Shown in pieces: positions 1 through 7,940 of a DNA stretch of 40,037 nucleotides. Every line of letters starts with the position of its first letter. Position 1 is the stretch's first letter. Where the stretch lies: the NCBI GenBank assembly GCA_964465145.1, contig CAYXJR010000039.1, positions 1 through 40,037 on the forward strand, read 5' to 3'. The position numbers and the translations under genes are program-made. Origin of the DNA: JAUVKA01 sp964465145 (lineage in GTDB: Bacteria > Bacteroidota > Bacteroidia > Bacteroidales > UBA12481). The notes under the pieces are model-generated. The model was not told where the DNA came from, did no database searches, and was given only the letters and a program-made list of their open reading frames with translations.

Positions 1-43
1 TTTTATTTTACTGAATTTCAATAGTTTACAAAATTATATACAC

Positions 44-403
44 ATGAAAAAAACAGGTTTTATTGCTTTATTGTTCCTGGCAGGTTTATGGGCTTGTGAA
101 TACGAGACCATTCGGCCTATAGTGGTGGTGCCGCCAGATGTTGTTGAATTTGCGGCACAGGTTGCCCCAATATTTGTTGAGGCAGGTTGTACAGGTTGCC
201 ACGCTGGTGCCACAAGCCCGGACCTGAGGCTCGACAAGTCATGGGATGCCCTGGTAAACGGCGGTAATGTGGATACAGCAAATCCCGCCGAAAGTATATT
301 ATTGGTGAAAATTAATGCCGGACACGGTACCTCCGGAAATCTTTCTGCAGAACAAAAGGCTTTGATCCTTAAGTGGATTGAAGATGGTGCTAAAAACGAT
401 TAA
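44..403 (+). CDS. Monoheme c-type cytochrome lipoprotein
   Basis: A 119-residue exported heme protein. The N-terminus is a lipoprotein signal peptide (MKKTGFIALLFLAGLWAC) with the lipobox cysteine at residue 18, so the mature protein should be lipid-anchored, probably to the outer membrane. One heme-attachment motif, CTGCH, lies at residues 49-53. The C-terminal segment (LSAEQKALILKWIEDGA) resembles the last helix of small class I cytochromes found in Bacteroidota and Planctomycetes. The mature protein contains no methionine, so the usual Met distal ligand is absent; His94 in NAGHG is the only other histidine and is the likely second ligand. It is 13 nt upstream of the barrel gene and probably shares its operon with the downstream cytochromes. 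The function as an electron carrier is inferred from the heme motif and neighbours. Confidence 0.85.
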   Translation: MKKTGFIALLFLAGLWACEYETIRPIVVVPPDVVEFAAQVAPIFVEAGCTGCHAGATSPDLRLDKSWDALVNGGNVDTANPAESILLVKINAGHGTSGNLSAEQKALILKWIEDGAKND

Positions 404-406
404 CAT

Positions 407-412
407 AGGAGG
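407..412 (+). promoter_or_regulatory. Shine-Dalgarno AGGAGG fixing the barrel gene start
   Basis: AGGAGG ends 4 nt before the ATG at 417. This supports that start over an in-frame ATG at 378, which would overlap the preceding gene and put 13 residues before the signal peptide. Such strong sites are not the rule in Bacteroidota. Confidence 0.7.
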
Positions 413-416
413 CCTT

Positions 417-1277
417 ATGAAAAAGATTACATTTCTATTATCAATTGTTTTGGCAGTATTGCTTGTTCTGCCGATAAACTTGAAAGCCCAGGATGATGAG
501 CCAGACAACAGGCCGGTACGTGAACCTTTCAGTGGTTCCCTATTAGCTGATCAACAAACCATTATGAGCCCTTACAAGGGCGGTCTGGAGCTTATTATCC
601 ACCACCGTTTCGGAACAATGCAAAATGGGCTGAAAGATCTTTACGGGATCTATGCACCATCGAACATCCGTCTTGGTTTGAATTACGGGATTACAGAAAA
701 ACTTATGGTTGGTTTTGGAATGGAAAAAAATAATAAGCTACAGGAATTCCAGGCGAAATATGCCATTCTTCAGCAAACCCGTTCCGGCTCAATGCCGGTA
801 TCATTATCATATTATGTCAACATGGCTATCGACGCAAGGAATGAGGAGGTTTTTGGAGTGAATTATTCCTTCACCAACCGCTTTTCATTTTTCCACCAAC
901 TGATTGTGGCCCGGAAATTCAACGACCGGCTCAGTGTTCAGGTTGCACCAAGCTATGCACATTTCAATGCAGTAGACAGTATCTGGCACAATGATTATTT
1001 TGGAATTAGTGCAGGAGCCCGGTTCAAGGTATTTGGCGAGTTTTCCATCATAGCTGAGTATGACCAGTCATTCTCGTATAAAACCCAACTAAATTACCAG
1101 GAAGCACCAAAACCCAATCTGGTTTTTGGTTTTGAAGTGGGTACGTCAACACACACATTCCAGATGTTTGCCGCCAATTTTAACAAGATTACTCCCCAGA
1201 AAAACCTGGCAGCGAACTTGAATGATTTTACCAAGGGAGAGATTTTGATAGGTATGAATGTCATTGTGAGATTCTGA
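417..1277 (+). CDS. DUF5777-type outer-membrane beta-barrel protein
   Basis: A 286-residue protein beginning with a clear signal peptide (MKKITFLLSIVLAVLLVL, cleavage probably after LKAQ). The mature chain is rich in alternating hydrophobic/polar strands and ends in a terminal aromatic residue (MNVIVRF), as outer-membrane barrels do. The segments PFSGSLLADQQTIMSPYKGG and HHRFGTMQNGLKDLYGIYAP match my recollection of the DUF5777 family, which in Bacteroidota is often encoded beside c-type cytochromes. It sits between two cytochrome genes in a tight operon. By position it could be the outer-membrane partner of the cytochromes, analogous to the barrel of porin-cytochrome conduits, but it is shorter than MtrB-type barrels and the function is unproven. 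Confidence 0.8.
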   Translation: MKKITFLLSIVLAVLLVLPINLKAQDDEPDNRPVREPFSGSLLADQQTIMSPYKGGLELIIHHRFGTMQNGLKDLYGIYAPSNIRLGLNYGITEKLMVGFGMEKNNKLQEFQAKYAILQQTRSGSMPVSLSYYVNMAIDARNEEVFGVNYSFTNRFSFFHQLIVARKFNDRLSVQVAPSYAHFNAVDSIWHNDYFGISAGARFKVFGEFSIIAEYDQSFSYKTQLNYQEAPKPNLVFGFEVGTSTHTFQMFAANFNKITPQKNLAANLNDFTKGEILIGMNVIVRF

Positions 1278-1294
1278 CATAGATACCAATAATT

Positions 1295-2257
1295 ATGGGA
1301 CAAAACCTAAAGCAACTGTTTGTGCTGGTTTTCCTTGCAGGGGGATTTCTATGTGGAAATTGCCAGGAAAAAGAAGCCGAGGAAAGGGAATACCCAAATA
1401 AAGAGGAAAATGCTGTTTGTTTCAGATGTCATGGGAACATGTTTTTTATGGAGCAAAATGAGGCCTTGGGTGAACAGCGTTTCCGCAAAATGTTTAAGGG
1501 CCTGATAATTGATTCGGTGAAATATTATGAATCCAACCACTGGTCTTTTGTTTGCACCGATTGTCATAGTTACGATTACCATACGTACCCTCATTCACCA
1601 GAACTGCATTTTGAAGTAATGCCTGTATGTATGGATTGTCACGAAGGGGATGATAATGTTGCCAAATATAACTTCGATGCTATTGCTGAAGAATTTGAAA
1701 AAAGCCATCATACCCATTTGTCCAATTACCCATATACATGCTGGTCGTGTCATGAGCCCCATAGTTTTCAGATGGAGGTCAGGACAAATGAGCCAATAAC
1801 CAAGCTGGTTGCCCATGATAACGGAATGTGCTTGAACTGTCATAGTGTGGTGAGCGCCGGAGATATCCTGCTTGGTATACGCATCGACTCACTTATGATT
1901 ACGCACTCCTGGTTACCTAATGCGGAAAATCATCTGAGAAATGTGCGCTGCCTTGAGTGTCATGCAGAGATCAGGGAGGACGTTATGGTAGCACATAATA
2001 TTCTTCCAAGTAAACAAGCTGTAAACACCTGTGAGGAATGTCACAGCTCAGATTCCCGCCTGCTGCATACTTTATATAAGTACCAGATACAGGAAGGAAG
2101 GATGAAAAGAGGATTTCTTGGGGCGATGTCTACCAGCGATAGCTTTGTGGTAGGCGCAAGCAGAAACGCAAAGTTGAATTTGTTCAGCCTGATAATATTT
2201 GGAGGCCTTGCCTTGTTTGTTATGGTACATGTCTTCTTCAGGATAATCAAAAAGTAA
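1295..2257 (+). CDS. Seven-heme c-type cytochrome with C-terminal membrane anchor
   Basis: A 320-residue protein with an N-terminal export signal and seven CxxCH motifs: CFRCH, CTDCH, CMDCH, CWSCH, CLNCH, CLECH and CEECH, starting near residues 42, 87, 112, 149, 179, 219 and 246. Many additional histidines are available as distal ligands. A single hydrophobic helix at about 294-315 followed by RIIKK anchors the C-terminus in the inner membrane, leaving the hemes in the periplasm. This differs from NapC/NirT proteins, which are anchored N-terminally. The next gene, a cytochrome b, begins 1 nt after the stop, so the two are probably translationally coupled and form one complex. The pair resembles a split version of Geobacter CbcL, a fusion of a multiheme c domain and a diheme b domain. 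The electron acceptor is unknown. Confidence 0.88.
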   Translation: MGQNLKQLFVLVFLAGGFLCGNCQEKEAEEREYPNKEENAVCFRCHGNMFFMEQNEALGEQRFRKMFKGLIIDSVKYYESNHWSFVCTDCHSYDYHTYPHSPELHFEVMPVCMDCHEGDDNVAKYNFDAIAEEFEKSHHTHLSNYPYTCWSCHEPHSFQMEVRTNEPITKLVAHDNGMCLNCHSVVSAGDILLGIRIDSLMITHSWLPNAENHLRNVRCLECHAEIREDVMVAHNILPSKQAVNTCEECHSSDSRLLHTLYKYQIQEGRMKRGFLGAMSTSDSFVVGASRNAKLNLFSLIIFGGLALFVMVHVFFRIIKK

Positions 2258-2258
2258 A

Positions 2259-2885
2259 ATGGGAGAGCGAGTATATTTATATCCTATATGGATTCGTCTT
2301 TGGCATCTTTTTAATGCTGTGTTGTGCCTGATTCTCATAGCAACGGGAATGAGTTTACAATATTCTGAACCCGGCACAGGAATAATCCGTTTTGATACGG
2401 CTATTTCTATCCACAACGTCTGTGGTGTCCTTTTATCACTTAGCTATGTATTTTATTTCCTGGGCAACATTTTCACCAGGAATGGCCGTCATTATCGTTT
2501 AGAGCCTATTGGTTTGCTAAAACGTCTGTGGAAACAATTCCGCTATTATGCATGGGATTATTTCAGAAATGTACAACCACCATTCCCGGTTGGCAAAGCA
2601 ATGAAATTTAATCCTTTGCAAAAGGTAGCTTATGCATTCGTTATGTATGTTTTTGTGCCAGTAATAATTCTTACCGGATGGGCTATGCTGTTTCCGGAAA
2701 TTATTATAGAAGAATATCTGGGGATAAATGGATTTTGGGCTACAGATATCTTACACATTACCGCTGGTTTTGTGATATCTGTCTTCCTCATTATTCACTT
2801 ATATTTTTCAACTATGGGCCATACACCTACAGCACATTTTAAGGGGATGATCACTGGTTACCACGAAGAAGAAGCTCATGAGTAA
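2259..2885 (+). CDS. Diheme cytochrome b (b561 / NiFe-hydrogenase cytochrome b family)
   Basis: A 208-residue integral membrane protein with four predicted transmembrane helices. Histidines expected to bind two b hemes are visible at His16 (WIRLWHLFNAV), His52 (SIHNVCG), His166 (DILHITAGF) and His180 (IIHLYFS). The arrangement fits the PF01292-type cytochrome b family, which passes electrons between the quinone pool and a periplasmic partner. It starts 1 nt after the heptaheme cytochrome stop, so that protein is the likely partner. The likely role is quinol oxidation feeding the heptaheme cytochrome, though the direction could be reversed. The TAA stop at 2883-2885 is followed in the same frame by a T9SS sorting-domain coding stretch. 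Confidence 0.85.
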   Translation: MGERVYLYPIWIRLWHLFNAVLCLILIATGMSLQYSEPGTGIIRFDTAISIHNVCGVLLSLSYVFYFLGNIFTRNGRHYRLEPIGLLKRLWKQFRYYAWDYFRNVQPPFPVGKAMKFNPLQKVAYAFVMYVFVPVIILTGWAMLFPEIIIEEYLGINGFWATDILHITAGFVISVFLIIHLYFSTMGHTPTAHFKGMITGYHEEEAHE

Positions 2886-2888
2886 ACT

Positions 2889-3209
2889 TTGATAGGGCAG
2901 ATAAAGCCTGCCCAGGGGCCTTTGATTGGAACAAGCAGTTCTGAAAATATTCAAGCCAAAAACAATATCGAAATATTCCCTAATCCTTTCACCGACAGGA
3001 TTAATTTCAAGATGGAGAATATCAATTCGAAGAAGCTGCAATTTGATCTGTATTCGGTTGATGGAAAGAAGGTTTATTCAAGGGAGATCCCCGGCGGATC
3101 AACTTACATTGTGTTGGATTTGAGTGAACTGAAGGGCAGGGGGAGTTATTTTTATCAGATGAAGGATGGAGAGGAGTATTATAGGGGGATATTGATGAGA
3201 GTGGAGTAA
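2889..3209 (+). CDS. Orphan T9SS type A sorting-domain fragment
   Basis: An open frame of up to 106 codons encoding almost nothing but a type A T9SS C-terminal sorting domain: IEIFPNPFTDRINFKM, LYSVDGKKVYSREI, then GRGSYFYQMKDGEEYYRGIL to the stop. There is no signal peptide, and such domains normally end a large exported protein. The only start near the 5' end is a TTG at 2889 without an evident ribosome site. It shares the reading frame of the cytochrome b gene, separated from it by TAA and one codon. I read it as the 3' remnant of a deleted secreted-protein gene, or a reinitiated short product. As it stands it could not be exported. Confidence 0.5.
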   Translation: MIGQIKPAQGPLIGTSSSENIQAKNNIEIFPNPFTDRINFKMENINSKKLQFDLYSVDGKKVYSREIPGGSTYIVLDLSELKGRGSYFYQMKDGEEYYRGILMRVE

Positions 3210-3242
3210 AACCAAAGTTCCATAGTAACTACGTCAATGTGG

Positions 3243-4262
3243 TTAATCAATCGGCTGTCCGACAACAAACCTGAGCATGATCTGATGTGTGGAAAAGTTG
3301 TTGGGCATGTCTGAAGTGATAGGAAGTTCGAACATATAGCGGAATTCCAGATTATCCAGGCGTACACCTGCCAGTATGCCAAGGCCTTCCTGGTATCGAA
3401 AAGAAACACCGGTAGAGATTGTTTCCATGAAATAGGCCAGGGTATTTACATCGAACCGAGCGCCGTTGCGACTGTTGTATTTAAGATAAACCGAGGGCTC
3501 CAGGGTTATGTCCCCGGTCAGTTTAAGATGTTTTCCATAATAGGTGTAAATTGTGCGGGCCAGATCAGGATTTTGGCTCATATGATCTTCGGAAATAAAT
3601 GAGAAATTGCCGAATTGAACCCCCGATTGAAAAAGCTGTATGATAGATAATCCGGCGTAATTGGTATCATCGTAATAATGCATACCCACATTGGCATCAA
3701 AAAAGAGTATGGATTCATTGATGGCCCCTGAGATTAAGGGGTCCGTATTATTGCCGTCGGGCAGGATAAAACCGGTTTTATTGAGGCGGAACTGGTACAG
3801 TACCGGGGCAAGCCCGAAGCCTAATTTTCCATTGCCTATAAAAACATGGTAAGCATAATCGAGGTGAATCCCAGTATGTGCTATGGCTCCGTAATTATAG
3901 TTAAATGCCCCTCCGCCCACTCCAATATTTCCAAAGGAACGATCCCCTTTGTTAACAAACCCTTTGGGAGTAAATCGAATATTTTTTGCCCGTATGCGGG
4001 TATGAAAACTAATGGCTTGGGTGGTTGGGGGCTTAGTGAACCCAACCCATTGCTGCCGGGTGCTGATCGTAACAGGGCTATATCTTTCCGTACCCGCTAT
4101 AGCGGGATTCATCTGGAACTTATTGATAAGGTATTGATCAGCCAGAGGATTGATCTGAGCAATACTGAATATGGGAATTAACAGAACGAGCAACAATAAC
4201 CAGTACTTATTGCCAGGCACACCGTACTTTTCAGGATTGATAGTTGACGAATGCTTTTTCAT
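3243..4262 (-). CDS. PorP/SprF family type IX secretion membrane protein
   Basis: A 339-residue outer-membrane barrel with a signal peptide (hydrophobic core about residues 20-34, cleavage after SIAQ). Family hallmarks follow at once: INPLADQYLINKFQMNPAIA, then TISTRQQWVGF, GGGAFNYNYGAI and a glycine-rich barrel. The stop region (MLRFVVGQPID) matches the usual end of the family. PorP/SprF proteins are accessory T9SS components; in Flavobacterium johnsoniae SprF is needed for secretion of the type B cargo SprB. The gene lies 23 nt downstream of a type B cargo gene on the same strand, the typical cargo-SprF pairing, so it is probably the dedicated secretion partner of that protein. Confidence 0.92.
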   Translation of the reverse strand: MKKHSSTINPEKYGVPGNKYWLLLLVLLIPIFSIAQINPLADQYLINKFQMNPAIAGTERYSPVTISTRQQWVGFTKPPTTQAISFHTRIRAKNIRFTPKGFVNKGDRSFGNIGVGGGAFNYNYGAIAHTGIHLDYAYHVFIGNGKLGFGLAPVLYQFRLNKTGFILPDGNNTDPLISGAINESILFFDANVGMHYYDDTNYAGLSIIQLFQSGVQFGNFSFISEDHMSQNPDLARTIYTYYGKHLKLTGDITLEPSVYLKYNSRNGARFDVNTLAYFMETISTGVSFRYQEGLGILAGVRLDNLEFRYMFELPITSDMPNNFSTHQIMLRFVVGQPID

Positions 4263-4285
4263 AATCGGTTTATTGTTGTCGGCAG

Positions 4286-7200
4286 TTATCTGATTACAGT
4301 CAGACTCCCTGGTATAGCCTCGGTAAAATCATCCAATTTAATCAGAAAATAATAGGTTCCCATAGAAACATAATCTCCGTTATATTTACCATCCCATGGA
4401 TCAGGATATCCCCGGGCTGATTCGAAGACCAATTTCCCAAATCGGTCGAAGATCTGTACGATAACATCCGGGTTATCCTGCAGGGCATCAATTTTCCATA
4501 AATCGTTGTACCCGTCGTCATTGGGGGTGAATGCGTTTGGGATCACAAAACTTCCATGCCCCATGTCAAGGGTGATAGTGCTTATAAGCCTGCAAGAGCT
4601 TGAATCTGTTACGGCAACAGAGTAGTCTCCCAGCGGAAGATTGATCCTTCTGGTACCAGTATAAAAATTAGACCACAAAATAGCATAAGGCTGATTTCCT
4701 CCGCTGATATTAAGCAGGATCTGGCCATCGTCGCATTGATCACAGCTGGGTGAGGTGAGTTTATAATCCACCACTATTTCTGTGGGCTCGGAAAAAATTA
4801 CAGGCTCATCGTATATAGCGGTGCAAAAAGAATCTTCCCTCACAATCACTCTGTATTCCTGCCCGGGGGCAAGGTTATTGAAGATCCCCTGGTTGCTGAA
4901 GTAGCTTAAACCATCATCAATAGAATATTCGTAACTCAGTCCTTCTCCATGTTTAAAGACCACTATTTGCCCGTTATTGGCCCCATAACAGGTAACATCT
5001 CTAACATTGAGGGAATCGATGAAAAGGTTTAGAGGATGGTGCTCTTCTGGTTCGGTTAGTATTACGGGATCCGGATAAAAGGTGGAGCAAGCAGAATCCT
5101 CCATTATCTTAATGAGATAATTTTCCCCTGGGCCCAGGGCTTCAAAAAGGCCAGCATTTTCAATATAATTCTGTCCGTTGTCCAGAGAATACTGGTAATT
5201 GGTTCCCTCCCCTCTCACGAAGATACGTATCTGGCCATTGTTGGCACCAAAGCAGGTTATGTCCTTGATTTGCAGCGAATCTACCCGTAGTGAATCAGGG
5301 TTATTTACCTGTATGGCGGCCTGATCAGAGTTGGAACAACCCTCTCGGCTGACTGTTACCTCATAAATATCTGATTTATTAATTAATAGAGTCCTTGTAG
5401 TATCACCGTTATTCCATATGTATGATTCAGCATCTCCTGCATCAAGTTCGATCGGGGAGTCCATGCAAACTGTCCTGTCGGGCCCGAGATCTACTTCCGG
5501 AAGGGGAACAAAAGTGAGGTTAATAGTATCAGAGGCTAAACAACCCTTGTTATCCTGGGTGGTCAGCACAAGATTATCATAACTATCCTCCATGGTAACA
5601 ATACGTTCGCTGGTGCCGTTACTCCAGGTCCATGAAACAAAACGCTCTCCTCCATCGAGATCGAGGGGTGATCCCTCGCATATGGACCGGTCTCTGCCCA
5701 ATTGCGGCGGATCATATTGATAAACATGTATAGTGATTTCCTGGAATGCCTTACACTCATTATTTCCCGCATCGATGCTGTATCCCTTAACGATATAGGT
5801 AGTTTCCTCCATTGGAGCAACAGTTATGGAAGGGCCTTCAGATTCAATAGGCTCCAGCCAGATAAAATTTGAAGCTCCAGAGGCGGTTAGCACAATTTCC
5901 TGACCCGGACAAAGGGTATCAGTCACAGAAGATGTGATAATTACAGGCGGTGCATCCTTTTCGGAAATGGTAATTTTTTTATTAAGCAGGCAACCTGTTT
6001 CCCGTGAAATAATATCTACTTCATAAACACCGCCTGCCATTTGGCTAAGGCTGTTACCTGTACTGTCGGGATAATCCAACCAGGTAAAGATTAGGGTGGA
6101 GGGGTCTTCGAGTGTTATTATCCTTATACTGCCATTATCAAATCCGCATGCTGCCTGGCCAATTTCTATTGATTGGATATGAGGCAGAGGCTTACTAACC
6201 ACACGGGTTGTATCAACGTTGGTGCAGCCATTGTTATGTGTTACGGAAACCGAGTATACTCCTTCCCTGTTTATCGTTCTGAATCGCTCAAGAAGATTCA
6301 CATTATCACTCCAATGATAAAATGCACCATCCCCCGCATCCAGCTCCAGGCTGGATCCTGCACAGAGGCTGGTAGTGTCGGGGAAATTGAGTTCAGGGAG
6401 GGGATGAATAACAATCATTTGTGTCTGTGAGAGAGGCCCCCCGTTCTGTTCCATGTCCAGTCTGACGTTATAATTGCCGGGATTTTCAAAGACGAAGATC
6501 CCTTCCATGGTTGAAGTATTGGTTTTGGCTGTCCCTATATTATTACCATCCTCATCCATGATGGTCCACACAGGGGGCGAGCCCAGCCCAAAGAGTGTTG
6601 AGAGGTAGAATAGTGTAGTGTCGTTTACACAGGAATTTTCATAATAAAACTCGGCTGCCTTGAAAAAATCAGGAAGGAAAGTGGGCAGTCCATAATATCC
6701 ACGGCCGCCTTTTCCGATGATGTTGTCGATCAGGCTGGCTCCCTGGTATTGGAAATTACATTTATTCTGTGTAGGTGAGTTGACAACACCGAGGAATTGC
6801 TTATTCGAAAATGTAATATAGATTTTTCCATTAAAGGCCAGCTGCAGGGCGCCGCAGAGGACATTAGGAGGACTTTTATAAATTACTTCCAGTGAGCTCC
6901 TGATGTTCGTTTGGGTAGTCTCACTAAGATCCCATCGGTACAGCATTCCTCCTTCACGGGTTGATCCGTATAAATAGTTGCTTGTTGGAGAAAACTCAAC
7001 GCCATAGGCTGCATGCAATGGCTCGTTGATCTGGCCCTCATCTCCTGCCGGCAGGTTTGCCAGGAAGGTTATATCACCGGATATATTATCAAAACGAAAA
7101 ACCTCGAAGAGCTTAAGGCTTTCTATAGCCACTGCCAGAAAATCTCCTTTCGGTGATGCCTTTAGATAGCCCACAGCACCACGGTTAACCATATCATTGG

Positions 7201-7855
7201 GAGTGATGTTTTCATGTTTTATGCCAACAAGCTGTGAGGATGAGAAGCTAACCCCCATCTTTGTCAGCTTGTAAACAAAAAACCTGTTGTTATCAGCCCC
7301 CCATCCGTGCGCAATTATCCAGTAATCTTCCTTATTGTCGTGAAGAACAGCTGTTATTTTTTCGGTAAACAGCCTTGTTCCATTTGCTGTAAGGTCCTTA
7401 TTTTTATCCACCACTAAGCCCAGTCTACCGCTGCGCGACATATCTACCACGCTGTAATGAAGGCCATGGCCGGGATTTTGGACATCCCCAACCTCATCCA
7501 CTGTAAAAACATAATAAACCGAATTTGATCCCGGCTTTGGAACCACCATTGACGACTGAGTGGAGGATGCATTACCAAAAAGGCCGGTTCCGTTATCCAT
7601 TACCTGGTGTAGCTTATTCCAGATAGTGGTGCCGTCGGTATACAGAAGGAGGTTACCATCTTTATCGGAAATGGTGGCTACCCCTTCCCTGGTATTAAGT
7701 TTCCCATCCGTCAACGGTTTGGGGTAATGACTGGTAAAATCCAGACCTGCTCCGTATCCGAAGTACCAGATCGCTCCCTCTTTCTGTGCTTGTAAAGGTG
7801 AGATGCATAGGAGTAATCCTGAGAACAGGATAATGTACCTTACAAAAATTTTCAT
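4286..7855 (-). CDS. Large T9SS type B (CHU_C) surface protein with SprB-like repeats
   Basis: A 1189-residue secreted protein. The chosen start gives a signal peptide (MKIFVRYIILFSGLLLCISP, cleavage after LQAQ); a longer frame upstream would cross the divergent promoter. The N-terminal ~400 residues look like a beta-propeller (IWYFGYGAGLDF, LLYTDGTTIWN, YLYGSTREGGMLYRWDLSET). Ig/HYR-like modules follow with repeated motifs such as LCAGSSLELDAGDGAFYHWS and VCMDSPIELDAGDAESYIW. Two consecutive SprB-type repeats begin ITCFGANNGQI and VTCYGANNGQI. The C-terminus is a CHU_C domain: FVIPNAFTPNDDGYNDLWKI, VQIFDRFGKLVFES, PWDGKYNG, GTYYFLIKL. It is followed in the operon by its probable secretion partner, PorP/SprF. 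Likely a surface adhesin or sensor; ligand unknown. Confidence 0.92.
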   Translation of the reverse strand: MKIFVRYIILFSGLLLCISPLQAQKEGAIWYFGYGAGLDFTSHYPKPLTDGKLNTREGVATISDKDGNLLLYTDGTTIWNKLHQVMDNGTGLFGNASSTQSSMVVPKPGSNSVYYVFTVDEVGDVQNPGHGLHYSVVDMSRSGRLGLVVDKNKDLTANGTRLFTEKITAVLHDNKEDYWIIAHGWGADNNRFFVYKLTKMGVSFSSSQLVGIKHENITPNDMVNRGAVGYLKASPKGDFLAVAIESLKLFEVFRFDNISGDITFLANLPAGDEGQINEPLHAAYGVEFSPTSNYLYGSTREGGMLYRWDLSETTQTNIRSSLEVIYKSPPNVLCGALQLAFNGKIYITFSNKQFLGVVNSPTQNKCNFQYQGASLIDNIIGKGGRGYYGLPTFLPDFFKAAEFYYENSCVNDTTLFYLSTLFGLGSPPVWTIMDEDGNNIGTAKTNTSTMEGIFVFENPGNYNVRLDMEQNGGPLSQTQMIVIHPLPELNFPDTTSLCAGSSLELDAGDGAFYHWSDNVNLLERFRTINREGVYSVSVTHNNGCTNVDTTRVVSKPLPHIQSIEIGQAACGFDNGSIRIITLEDPSTLIFTWLDYPDSTGNSLSQMAGGVYEVDIISRETGCLLNKKITISEKDAPPVIITSSVTDTLCPGQEIVLTASGASNFIWLEPIESEGPSITVAPMEETTYIVKGYSIDAGNNECKAFQEITIHVYQYDPPQLGRDRSICEGSPLDLDGGERFVSWTWSNGTSERIVTMEDSYDNLVLTTQDNKGCLASDTINLTFVPLPEVDLGPDRTVCMDSPIELDAGDAESYIWNNGDTTRTLLINKSDIYEVTVSREGCSNSDQAAIQVNNPDSLRVDSLQIKDITCFGANNGQIRIFVRGEGTNYQYSLDNGQNYIENAGLFEALGPGENYLIKIMEDSACSTFYPDPVILTEPEEHHPLNLFIDSLNVRDVTCYGANNGQIVVFKHGEGLSYEYSIDDGLSYFSNQGIFNNLAPGQEYRVIVREDSFCTAIYDEPVIFSEPTEIVVDYKLTSPSCDQCDDGQILLNISGGNQPYAILWSNFYTGTRRINLPLGDYSVAVTDSSSCRLISTITLDMGHGSFVIPNAFTPNDDGYNDLWKIDALQDNPDVIVQIFDRFGKLVFESARGYPDPWDGKYNGDYVSMGTYYFLIKLDDFTEAIPGSLTVIR

Positions 7856-7862
7856 TTTGGCA

Positions 7863-7870
7863 CAAAAATA
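7863..7870 (-). promoter_or_regulatory. Candidate Bacteroidota -7 box for the T9SS type B operon
   Basis: On the minus strand this reads TATTTTTG, matching TAnnTTTG. It ends only 7 nt before the ATG at 7855, so transcripts from it would be nearly leaderless. No convincing TTTG -33 element is visible. Confidence 0.4.
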
Positions 7871-7871
7871 G

Positions 7872-7910
7872 GGAAAAAGCAATAGGTTAGCCATCCCTAT
7901 TGCTTTTTCC
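7872..7910. promoter_or_regulatory. Perfect 15-bp inverted repeat centred in a divergent promoter
   Basis: GGAAAAAGCAATAGG (7872-7886) is repeated in inverse as CCTATTGCTTTTTCC (7896-7910) with a 9-bp spacer. Each arm is one base from a TAnnTTTG-type box pointing outwards, so the region is nearly a palindrome made of box, arm, spacer, arm, box. It could bind a dimeric regulator controlling both T9SS-cargo transcription units, or form a hairpin in longer transcripts. Confidence 0.5.
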
Positions 7911-7911
7911 T

Positions 7912-7919
7912 TAAATTTG
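7912..7919 (+). promoter_or_regulatory. Candidate Bacteroidota -7 box for the C1 peptidase gene
   Basis: TAAATTTG matches TAnnTTTG and ends 21 nt before the ATG at 7941, giving a short normal leader. A -33 TTTG is not evident at the expected distance. Confidence 0.4.
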
Positions 7920-7940
7920 TTACCTGAAAAAGATTCAAAT

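Noticed and set aside
2883..2891. Programmed stop-codon readthrough joining cytochrome b to a sorting domain
   Set aside because: The stop is TAA in ordinary context, and a T9SS tail on an inner-membrane protein would make no topological sense; a remnant gene is simpler.
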